Below are positions 11,101 to 23,100 of a DNA stretch of 64,000 nt, in pieces. This DNA comes from Pictodentalium vernedei (lineage: Eukaryota > Mollusca > Scaphopoda > Dentaliida > Dentaliidae): contig CM062296.1 of NCBI GenBank assembly GCA_031216915.1, forward strand, positions 667,138,753-667,202,752, written 5' to 3'. Positions within the stretch are counted from its first letter, which is position 1, and every line of letters starts with the position of its first letter. The notes beneath the pieces were generated by a model. The model was given only the letters and a program-made list of their open reading frames with translations. It did no database searches and had not been told where the DNA came from. The translations under genes were made by a program, and so were the position numbers.

Positions 11101-14100
11101 AAAGAGAGTTGCGTTGTTGTTTTCTCAACAGCATTCCTCGCTGCAGGCATTTCTGAATGTTCAGCATCTGCATTATCGACCATGGAACTCAAGCTCTCTG
11201 ACATACCTCGTTTGACATCAGCTCTTGTGTCCGAAACATAACTTGACAATGATTTTTCATTTCTGTGTCCCGATAAAGAAATAATATCACGATCTTTGAA
11301 TCCACAATCATTAAGAATTGTTATGGTCGTAGCACGCACACAGTGGTTGGTATATGTATCAGAAAGACCAACTTGTTTAGACATTTTTACCATGAACTCT
11401 CCTATGGAATTTTTTCCCATTGCCCTTCGCTCAAACCAATATTCGTCATTCTCGTGGTATGAATTTTGGGGAATTTGAAAGAACGCATCACACTCATGGT
11501 TTCGTTTCATAAGATATCGTTGAAAACTATTAACAGGGCACATTTTTGTGCCAGTTTCATACATTCTAGGTCCATCACCTTCATCCTCATTCGTTACACC
11601 TGTGTGATTTTTTGTTCGCTCAGAAGTAGTTTTCAGGATGTATTTCTTCCAGTGTCATCAGTTTTAACTACAAAATCACAAGCTTTAATTTCTCGAATGT
11701 TTTCTCTCCCTCTCCGACAAAAGTAAAATAAAAGCTCAAACATTACTTTATTCAAAAGACCTCTTGGAATGTCCGGATTAAACACAATTGGGTGCTGAAA
11801 TAATTTCCTTAGATCACCTGAAATAGAATGAAACACTAAGCATCAAAGCAGAATAAATGTTTACACGGTCAATCACAATCGTTTATTGTGATCGAAGATA
11901 AATAATATTCAGTGCCCTCTCTAACACTCTTATTCAAAACTATTTAATTGATAGGTCTACAATTTATTTATTTATTCATGTTTATGATAACTTTCAACAT
12001 ACATTGCTCCCCGTAATTTATCTATTTATTTATTTATGTTTATGATAACTTTCAGCAAACATTGCTGCCCATTATTTATTTACTTTCTCTCACAGCTGTT
12101 CTTATGTGTCTCTTTTCGATTTGAGTAATAAACAACACTTGTCTATTTCATGTAATTAACAAGACTGTGTATTTATACAAGAACAAATAATTACAACACC
12201 ACTGTCTATTGCAGACACTGACTTGTTCACTTTCTAGTTTTGTTGTGTTTTATTTTATTATGTATTTTTTATAGTTACCTGGCGGAATGGGTTTTTTGTG
12301 TCGGACTGTTCCTTTTCTGTCTTCTCTTGTTTTCTTCAACATGCTGTCAAATACACGATTAGCACCTTTGAAAGCTGGGTCTGTTATTATATCAAAATGT
12401 CTCTCATGTGGGGGTTCTTGCAAATATCTTCTTATTCCTTGACGAATGGCACAAATATTGCTTTTGGAATACAAATCACCATCGTGATTTCTAACATTTG
12501 TATAAAAGTCTTTCAATAGTTCCGTTAATCTTCCAGTATCTAACGTTTCAAATGCACCATTCCTTTTTCTGTCAGAACAGAACTGCCGGAGAATATTGAC
12601 AGCATATTTGGTTAAACTAACAGTCTTTTGGCTCTGATGTTGTTCAAGAAAAGAATTAACATTCTCGTTTGCGAATCTCGAAATGCTCATTTTATTTCTA
12701 TTCGTCTCCACATTTGCCGTCTGCTCAGAAGAAAATGGGAATCCCCTCGGGATTCTGTTTGCAATGTGTGCGCACTATTGCATGACTCCGGGCACTATGC
12801 TTGACTCCGGGCACTATGCTTTCATAGTCCCTATCAATACAGCCAATGAGAATACGGGGATTTGTCACGTGATGTACTAAAATAATAATAATAACTAGAA
12901 GGGTGGTTATGACTGCCAGCAGGTCATAAAAAGTATACCGGGCACTCTGTTCCATGTATAGTAGACTGTGGCAAGAGTTTTTAGTGCAGCAACTCAAACT
13001 TTTTAACGTTTGTTCAAGAAGCTCTACTCAACTTGGTCGTAGTATTTAAATGTCCAGAAACCAAGCACGTGCCCCATGGGAACCCCATGCACATACTCTC
13101 TGTTCAAATTCGACATGACAAAATGCGAAATTCACATCACTATTCATGGGAAATGATGCAGCAAATGTTCGTGAGCAATGAGTGAAAATTTCATGGAAAA
13201 ATGAAAATCCACCATTGGCTGAGATATAAAGTTTTGATGGGAGGAGGTAATTTTTTGATTTCAGTCATCTTCTTGCTGGTGCGAAATGGTGTGGGAATGT
13301 GTCAAACTGCTCCCTCTTTGAGCTTGTGCCATTTAAGACTTATAATTCACTGTTACAGCTGTAAACATGTGACAAAATGAAACTTACATCTTCATAACTG
13401 TTGCCCATGGGTTCTGATACAGCCTATAACACTTAGATAATTGCCTGAAAGTAAAAGTTAACATTTGCCCATCGATTAATGGCAAAAAAGGTGTAATTTG
13501 GCTCTAATTTGACATTAAAATTGAACACACACCAGTGTTGGACATAGGCTGACTGTATCCAGACCACTGATTGTCGCAACTTGACATTTTTAGAATTTGT
13601 TCTTCGAACCCTGGCCAACATTTTTGTATCTGTTTCAAGTGTCGTGTCGAGACAGCATGGAAATGCCACACAGCATATGGAAACGAAGAGTATGGTTTGT
13701 ACCGACTCTATCAGTTTGGAACGAACATTGGCAGTGTTGTAGACTACTGTAAAGCAGCGATTGCACACAAAGTTCCTTGTTTTGGTGCCAAATTGCCTAA
13801 CTGGCTCCAAAGTATGATTTTTTGTTTGTATATCAACCATAGCACCTGCAGTTTATGCTGTTGCCATATGTTAAAGTAGCCTTTTGTCATTTTCACCAGT
13901 TCTCAACCAAATTTGAGAGTATCTTCCTTCACCCCCCAATTTACATCCAAATCAAGGGGTGATGTGTTTTCAGGTTTTTACATTTTCTGTTAGGGTATAA
14001 AATGAGCTACCAATTGCTGATCTTTAAAAAATTCAGAATGTGATTGCGAGGTACAAGCAGTTTGGAATAAGGTATTTTTTGTCCATTTTCGGTTGTTGTT

Positions 14101-17100
14101 GCCATAGTAACATCAACCATGGTGAAATGTTTGGTGAAAATTTATTGCCAACTTTTCGGCCATGGTATGTACTATGTAATTGCAAAATTTTAGTTGGATA
14201 GCTTAAATAGTTTGAAATATTGTGCCAAATGACTTAACTGGCCACTTTTGGGGAAAATTAGCCTCATTCTCAAATGCATGATAATACCTACAGAACAACC
14301 GCTCCCCCCCCCCCCCCCCCCCCAAAAAAAATAAAAAATACACATACTATGGGCTTTCACAACTTTTGTTAATTTCAGTCCTGTAGACCTATTGACAGCA
14401 GAAATATTGAAGAAAATGTGCTTAAAAGTGCTTTTTTTTACAAACCCGATGTTTGAGCCTCTTTTTCACCTGGATGCTGGAAATATGTCAATTTGTTTTG
14501 GTTTTTTTTGTTCTGAAGGCCCGGTCACACTGCAGAAACGCATGAATTACGCATGAAAATCGTACAAATTTTCAGCCTTGCGTGATTCATCTGTCATTTG
14601 CGTGTTTCATCCTTTTTTCTCACGTGAAAGCTCAGTGATTGTAAGTGGATATACGCCAGAACATCTTTATGCGCGATTCGAGGTTTTGAACAGTTCAAAA
14701 ATCGGTTCACGCAAGACTTTGCGCACTTGTACGCTTTTCTTAAGTTATATATGCGTGTGCTGCGTAGTTCTCACGTGGACAATGCGTGAAATATGCGTAA
14801 TTTTGAAGCGATTGTTAGTGAAAATGTTGCTCTTGTCACGTACATCTATGGTTTTTCACTGAAGAATAACAGACATATCGCTCATGTTCCACACCAGTAA
14901 CACGTACATTTCACTTAAAATCACTGACAATCACTCAGAAAAATCTTCATTGGCGAATATATCTCCAACAAAAAACGCAAATAAGCGTATGCAATTCACA
15001 TGAAATACTGATGAGGCACTGATGTATAACTAAGAAGTCACGTATGATTGGTGCTGTATAATAGTGGCTATTTCGTCAAGGTCCTGCCATTATTGTCCAG
15101 CTGCTCGTCACCATGAACACCCAGAGAAGAGATGTCCTGGTATTCCTGCTCCAGAATCAGATTGATCAGCTGCTGCAAGTCCACATTTTGGTCAGGAGAA
15201 GGAGAAGGAGGAGGGGAAGAGCAGCTAGAAAGATCTGGATGAGAGAGTGGATCTGTAGAAGACCAGAGCAGGGCCTGTATGATCGACTGATGGTGGAGCT
15301 CCGCAGTGAAGACACAGGATCCTTCAAGAACTTCATGCGTATGCCTCCACACATGTTTGACGAGATTGTTCAGAGGCTGACCTCCAAAATTACAAAGAAT
15401 ACAACCAACTGGAGAGCTCCCCTTGATGCAGGTTTGAAGATTGCCCTTACCCTTCGTCACCTAGCATCTGGTGCCAAGTACCGTGACATGCAGTATGCCT
15501 GGAGGGTCCCCCACAACACGATCAGCAATGTTGTCAGAGAAGTCTGCGAGGCTATCGTAGAGGAGTACCTGGATGATGATATCACCTCCCACCACTCAAG
15601 AAGGCTGGCTGCAACTGGAAAATGACTGGTACCAGAGATGGAACTTTCCCCATGTTATTGGCGCTATTGATGGCAAGCACGTGGCATGCAAGGCTCCCCC
15701 AGATTCCGGTTCCGAGTACTACAACTACAAAGGCTTCTTCAGTGTCATTCTCTTAGCTATGGTGACGTCTGATTACAAGTTCCTGTGGGTAGATGTGTCT
15801 GGTAATGGCTCCTCTTCAGATGCTCAAATCTACAACAACAGTGAGCTGCGTGAAGGCTTGGAGCAGAACAACATCACGGGATGGCCACAGCCAGAGCCTT
15901 TGCCCCACGACACTCAAGATGTGCCATACTTTCTGGTGGGATATGACGCCTTTAGCCTGAGAACCTACCTGATGAAGCCCTACAGTACCAGAAACGTTGA
16001 CAGGGAAGAGAGAACTTTTAACTACAGGCTGTCAAGGGCAAGAAGAGTGGTTGAAAATGCTTTTGGCATCCTTGCCAACAGATTTCAAGTTCTTCTAAGC
16101 ACCATGAACCATGACCCTGATAATGTAAGGCTCATCGTCAAGGCCTGTGTGCTCCTACACAACCTGATGCGGACGAGATACCCTGTGCTTCAGAATCGCC
16201 TGGTTGATGTACAAGGCCTGAAAGGCAATATGCAGCCTGGTGCCTGGCGAGAGGGGAAAAACTTGGAAGACACTAAAGTTGTTAAGGCACCCAACAGAGC
16301 ATCCAAGGAAGGCAAGAGGCAAAGGAACTTGTTAAAACATTGGTGCAACTCTTCAGCAGGTGCTGTCCCCTGGCAAGACGGGATGGTGGACGTCTAGACA
16401 ACTTGGAGTCAAGAAGCTGCTCTGTTTTATTGTTGTAATGAAATAATTGAAATGTAAAGATTGTGCTGTTGTTGTGTTTTGTAAAATAAATTTTGATAAT
16501 GAAATTAAAATTTAATCTGTTCCATATTGTCTATTGCCAAGGTGTTCTGAACCATTATTAAATCCCCATAACGTGCATTAATGTTTATCATGGTAACTTA
16601 CCCCCGCTCACTTACCTCCAGGTCATATATCCACTAGGCTAAATACCCTCACGGTCAATTACCCGTCCTCATGGATTTATTTGAAAAAAATTACCAATAA
16701 AAACTGATTTTATTTAATAATACTGATTGTATGTTATGGGATGTTATGGGAGTTGATCTTTACATTGAATGATTTCACGAAATATTAGTAAAGAACTACA
16801 AATTATTTAGGTTACTTTGGTGTCAATAGGAGATTTCATTGTAATTTATTTTTTTCATTATCAAATACGATGAAAGCACATGAAGTACATGTTAGAACTG
16901 CTCATAGTGAATATTAAAAGTGCTCAGTAATTATTCATAAATCATACACATAATTATTATAAACTGAATTTTTATTATATTTTTCCTTTCAAAACATAGG
17001 TTATGACACCTCATTTGAACAAGCATGTCATGCTTGTTCAAATAAGAGGTCATGACCTACGTTTTGGAAACAAAAATAAAAATCTGAAAAAACAAGCATT

Positions 17101-20100
17101 GGTTGACTTTTGCCATTCCTTTAGGTTTGATATGTTGAGAAAAGTCTTTCGGAATTTTATCTTGGTAAACTGTTTTATTGATAGAAACTAAAATTTTCTG
17201 CATAATATAACTACCAATTACTGTATAAGGGGGTATGAAGTGGTAAATGCCCTGGGGGGATTGCAGCCTACGGGAATATGACCAGGGGTAATATGGCTAG
17301 GGGTATATGTCTTGGGGTATATGGCTGGGTTATTTGTCCTGGGGGCATATGGCTCGGGGTATATGACCGGGGGTAAATTACCTGGAGGTATGTGGACTGA
17401 TACCATTGAATTTTTTTCATACTCTTGTGTACTATTTTTACAGTATTTCCATTTCTTTTGAACACTATTCATTACAAAATTTGTAACATTTCACTCCACC
17501 ATCTCCATTCATATTCAATACCACACAAACAAATAAATAGTAGCTAAAACTGAAATATCATTTATTTCCCAAATATACATAGTAATCTTCTGCTGGCTGC
17601 CACTATTTAATCAAAGTCGTTGTCACTCTCATCATGAGGAGATGGAGGTGTGTTCAGGGACTGTGTGCTCAGTCTTTTGGAGCTGGGGCCCGGTAGGAGC
17701 TGGCTGTCAACACTGAACGAGGAGAGGTTTATCGACCCATCAAAAACATCTTGACTTGTTTGCAGTAGATTTGCATAGGTGGATGCCGGCAAGCGCTGCA
17801 CACTAGAAGCTGCAGAAGAGGGTTGGCTCTGTTGAGGCTGCTGACTATGACTAATCTCAAGCTGCTGGTACTGAGGAGTCTGCTGCTGGTACTGAGGAGC
17901 TTGCTGTTGGTACTGAGGAGCTTGCTGTTGGTACTGATGAGCTTCCTGCTGGTACTGAGGAGCTGGCTGCTGGTACTGAGGAGTTGGCTGCTGCTGGTAC
18001 AGGATAGGTGGAGCAGACGTGACCTGGACAGGCCTTGGAGGCTGAGGAGCTGAAGTGGTGTCCTGGGAAACAGTTTGTAACAGGTTACAGATGCGGGTCT
18101 TCAACTGGTGGTATTGCTCTGCTGGTGCCACACGCAGGCTGTCAGACACATATTTTATGAAGACTTCACGGTCTGAGGACTGGGCAGGTTTCTCATGGAT
18201 CAGCTGGGCGAGCAGTTGTTGGTTTGCTTTCATCGTGTCCCTCAGCTCTTTCATCCACTCATCTTCCTGGTTTGCCTTCTTCCTTTTCCTCACGAGCCTT
18301 GAACTATGGCCTGCCTCAGCTGCAGCCTGCCTCTCCACCACCTCCAGGTCGCCCTCGAGGGTAGTCTGTTCTTCGTCCTTCTCACTGTCTGACCCAGACT
18401 CACTGACATGGGCTGGTTGGGTAGACGTGGTCCTCTGCAAGCTGACCAAGGGTGCTGACTTGGTAGATGGCAACTGGGTCTTGTAAAACTTGCACTTGTC
18501 AATGACAAATTTCTCCCTGTCTGTGTATCTCTTAACTGCCTGACCAGACTTCACTTTGTTGAGCCGGACATACCAGTCTTTCAAAGATTTCCACCAGCCC
18601 ATGGTGTGCTCTACAGATACACCAATCTCAGCAGCTTTGGCAACCCAGATCTCTCTGCGTTTCTTGTAATTTTTATGGCCACGACGCCAGACTGCTTCAT
18701 TCTCTGCCATCCACTCTAGAAGACTTTCTTCCTTCTCTGCTTCAATGGAGTAGTCATGCTTGGGTTTGACCTTGCCCTTGGACTTGCTCTTCGATTTGCT
18801 CTTACCCTTGTCTGCAGAGGTTTCAGGATGGGGATCTTCAGTCCTACATTCAGCAGCAGCAGGGGGAGCGTGCACCTCGACTTGTATCTCATGAGCAGGT
18901 GGTGGAGGGCTTGGAGACCTGGCAGGTGGTGTGGGACTTTCGGACCTGGAGGTCTCTTCATCTTCAGCTGCATTATTTTTACTGCAAACAGGCACAGGCA
19001 CATCTTTTGGAGTAGTTGGGGCCCTGGTTCTGGATTTCTGACGACTTTTCCTGGGAGGCATGGTTTCTACTTTCTGGATGTTGTAGTTTTCTACTTTTCT
19101 AGACTGTTGAGACAATAATGCCACAGCCCTGTCAGTGCCAGCTTTATATATGCGTGAGGCAGATGCGATCGTTACGCCCATTATTATTGGCTCACGAGTG
19201 TTTCATAAGTGATACATGCGTGATTCATACGTTCTATATGCGCAGATTATACGTGAGTGTGCGTAATTTATTCGTGGTTATATGTTGTTCGCACGTGATT
19301 TATTAGCGATAGTGAGCAGTTTATGCGTTGGGTTTTCATCATGTATATTGCAAATTTTCTGATTTATGCTGAGGTGCGTGTTTTGTGAGTGAATAGTACG
19401 TGACATTTCCGTAGTTCTTGTGCAATTCATCAGTGATTTTTTATTACGCATATCAACAGAAATCGTCAAATTCTCCACTGACAAACACGAACAATCAGAT
19501 TTTAACTAATGTTTTAACGTGATACATGCGTAGTCGGCTGTGTGACCGGGCCTTTATAGAGACCCTACCTTTTTCTAACACCTCCCATACTTTTCAGAAA
19601 AAAAGTTCATTTAGGTTATGATGTTATAGCTGTATTCCCTAACCCCCTATTTTTATGTGTTTACATGGTTACCAACAAAAGTTCTCAAAAGTAATACAGC
19701 CTAGGTCATAGGTTAGTTTGACCACATACCCAAGTTCAAATTTCATCATGCTGCCATGTATAATTTTGGAGAACAAACGTTTCCCAATTGTGGTGGATTA
19801 ATAATAAAGAAAAATGATGAAAATACAATTCCAATAAGAACGCACTATGTGTATACTTTACTCTTAACCCGCTGAGTATTTTCAAGATATTTTTTCATCA
19901 AATCTAGTCATGGCTGCTGTAAAGCAGCCATGACTAGAGTTGATGAAAAATTAATCAAAATATAACAAGAAATCATTGGTGGAAAAATCCATTCAATTTA
20001 CAGGGGAAAACATGTTTAAATATGCCCAAATTATACTTATATTGGTGACAAGAGAGAGGTCTCGAGTTCAATTCCCATCCGGGACGACCTGCGTTCTGTC

Positions 20101-23100
20101 CTTGGGCAAGGCACTTTATCCCAGTTGCCTTCATGGGGGCACGATGATGCCATGTACTAAGGCATACTGCACATCAATAGTGCTCATGTCTTCAACTGCA
20201 GTAACCCTGCTTGAGTGGAGCTTGAACCGAGTTAGAATGTTGAGGAGTTGACAGTTGCTCATCAATGCTCGGTGGTTCTCTATGGGTACTCCAGCTTTCT
20301 CCACCCGTAAACCTGTCATGGTCACTATTAGCCAATGTGCATAATTTTGTGACCCTAAACACCAATAAATAAATAACTAAATAAATAGTGACAAGAGAAA
20401 CCTTGTGCTGGACAGGAATATCTGCCAGCAGCTTGCAAAGAGTTAATAAGAATACACTACATGTACACTTAATAATTTAATGATAATAATAATTTGATTA
20501 ATTTGAAATCACAAAAGAATTTCTGGAAGGCATGCAATGAAGTACAACTAATGCCAAATGTCCGACAATATGGAGGTGTCTGTGATCTTTTTATGCACTA
20601 AACACTGGATAACATGCCCCACATATTCCTACCTGATGGATGAAAGCTTCCTACCTGATGCATGAAAGCAGATTGTATCTCACACCATACTGCTAGTACC
20701 ATTTGTTGACAGTAAACTAGCCCAAACTTCTGGGAGCAGCTTCTCACAATTTTCATTGTTATTTGTATGAACTCTGCCGAAACTGGTCATACCATTTTGA
20801 ACTCCTAAAAGCATTTCTAAACCCTTAAAAAAGCTTAGTATTTTTACTAAATATGTAAAGAATGATCAGACCTTGGAGTGACATAAAATGTCAAAAATGG
20901 TAGTAAATTGAAAAACTAAAAAACAGCTTTCTCCTGATTGTCAACATTCTAAAATTCAGTTTTAATTTTTGATGACACTGATGTCAATAAAGTGTCCTTA
21001 AATTCGGCCATAACCATTGGAATTCGTAGGTCGGTACCAAAAAAAAGGAATGAGGTCGTTGTGTTCAAACCATTGAAGTTCATAAGGCATGTTTAGGAAA
21101 CAAAACAGGCCTTCAAATTTGTCATGATTCAAGAGTATAAGATTTGATTCTCACAAATTCCTATTACGAGAATCAATTTCCAGTTCTTAAATATTTAGAA
21201 TCTGAGAGTAATGTTATACCCCTGTGAGTGCAACATGTACATATGCCATAGTAAAGGGGGTGCAGTGACGCAGTTGGTAGAGGTGCATGCTGCACGTTGA
21301 GGGGTCCTCAGTTCGAATCCCACCTGCGGTAACTGTCTTGTGTCCTTATGCATGACACGTAACCCTCATTGCCCATGTGGGGGCACGATGGCATTGTGTA
21401 CTAAGGTGTACTGCACGTCGATGTCACACCTGTCTTTAATCAATGCTAACCCTGTTTGTGTGGAGTTAGTATGTTGGGGAACTGACTGTTGCTCACTGTT
21501 GGTCATTGGTTCTCTCCAGGTACTCCGGTTTCGACTGTCATGGTCATGATTAGCCATTGTGCAGAAATATGTGACCTTAACTCTTTGCATGCTGTTGGCA
21601 GATATTCCTGCTCAGCGCAGGGTTTCTCTTGTCACTGATAAAAGTATAATTTGGGCATATTTAAACATATTTTCCCATGTAAATTGAATGGATTTTTTCA
21701 CCAATGATTTCTTGTTATATTTTGATTAATGTTTCATCAACTCTAGTTGACTAGATTTGATAAAAAAATCTTCAAAGTACTCAGTGGGTTAAGAGTTAAA
21801 CACCAATAACTAACTATGCCATAGTAAAAAGCAAACATCATATTTATGTACTTTCAGAAGTTTAACCTTTAAGGGTCCAGTTTCAATTTTGGTGACTTTT
21901 TGTCATACATATACATGTAGAACGCATGTTCCAACATGCAGGGTGTGGGTGATCTTGCTAATAGAAATTACAGTACCATGGCAGAGGTGTCTCGTGAAGT
22001 CTTGGCTGCCTATTTAGGCAGCCAAGACTTCACTAGAATCCACTACTAAATGAAGTTTTGTTACCTTATTATAGGAGTGCCAAGAATAAGAATTCTTCTG
22101 TCTTTTAAAGCCACTTTTAGACTATAGGACAAGAATTGAATGAACATTTCACACAAATCAAAGTTGATTCTCATTGTTTTTTCTTGCAAGAATCATTTTT
22201 GAGAATGGATTTTGATTTTCACATGAATGTTAAGCGCTGGAAAGAATGACAATTTTTAATTTATTTACAGAAACTTTTTGCATGTGTTGACTTTTATTTT
22301 TGTTAGGTAAAGGGAATATGTAAATTTTGAGCTTGTAAATTGAATCAGCATTTTGTTGGCTAACACTTCATTTTGCAGAGTTTTTTTTTACAATTTATGT
22401 TCTTTGTTAGCCCCCAGCGGATTGGTAATGCAATACAATTTTCTCCAATCACTCTGTTTTTCTATTGTTTAATTATACCTTGTTTGACAGAGCTCTTCAA
22501 ACAAGGTATATTTGGTTAATTATCAAACTGCATTGTGGGAAGTATTTGCTGCTGAAAAACTATGCCATTTTGATTTCAGATTGTAGAGGGTAAACACCAA
22601 TATTTTGATAACAAAAAAAATAATTTAATTCTTTTTTTTTTCTGAAAAGTCCAGAGACCTATTTTTTAGCAAGATATAATAAATGAAGTACTAAACCCTT
22701 GACCCAATGCACAGAATATTCAATTTTTCTGTTTTACTTATTGTTTTTTCAACTTATTCAAAAAGTTGCCACAAAAACCATACATATGTCACTCGTCGAG
22801 CTCGTTCCAGTGAAGGGTCACATGATATAGTTTTGTTGACAATTTTTTTTCATAGTCCTTGTCATTGAGTGCAAATCATCAGAACAAGTGACACTTTGGT
22901 TTGGTGTCCTCCAAGGGTATGTTTTAGGCCTATTTACTTCACACTATATTACATTCTCCCTATTGGTGAAATTATCTGGCACCATTACCTTGATTTTAAT
23001 TTTTATGCTGATGACACACAGCTGTATATTAGTTTCACTCATGACATGGAATATGATGCACATTATAAAATTGAATGCTGCATTTCAGACATCAGGACAT

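Larger units (their letters stand above)
14518..19552. mobile_element. PIF/Harbinger DNA transposon, 5.0 kb
   Basis: The ends are GGCCCGGTCACAC (14518..14530) and its exact reverse complement at 19540..19552; the match extends two more bases outward (AA/TT). Two genes converge inside: a DDE transposase on + and a Myb/trihelix-like protein on -. This two-gene layout is typical of Harbinger. Both ends hold many short TGCGTGATTCAT-like motifs that could be protein binding sites. No clear 3-bp target duplication is seen (GAA on the left, TTT on the right). A foldback block and a family A-like hairpin sit between the genes. Confidence 0.88.

Noticed and set aside
13433..13879. Overlapping frames of 102-135 codons on both strands
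   Set aside because: Neither shows a domain or compositional sign of coding; they overlap each other.
17823..18486. Leucine-rich open frames on the + strand
   Set aside because: They are antisense shadows of the repeat and flanks of the Myb-like gene on the other strand.
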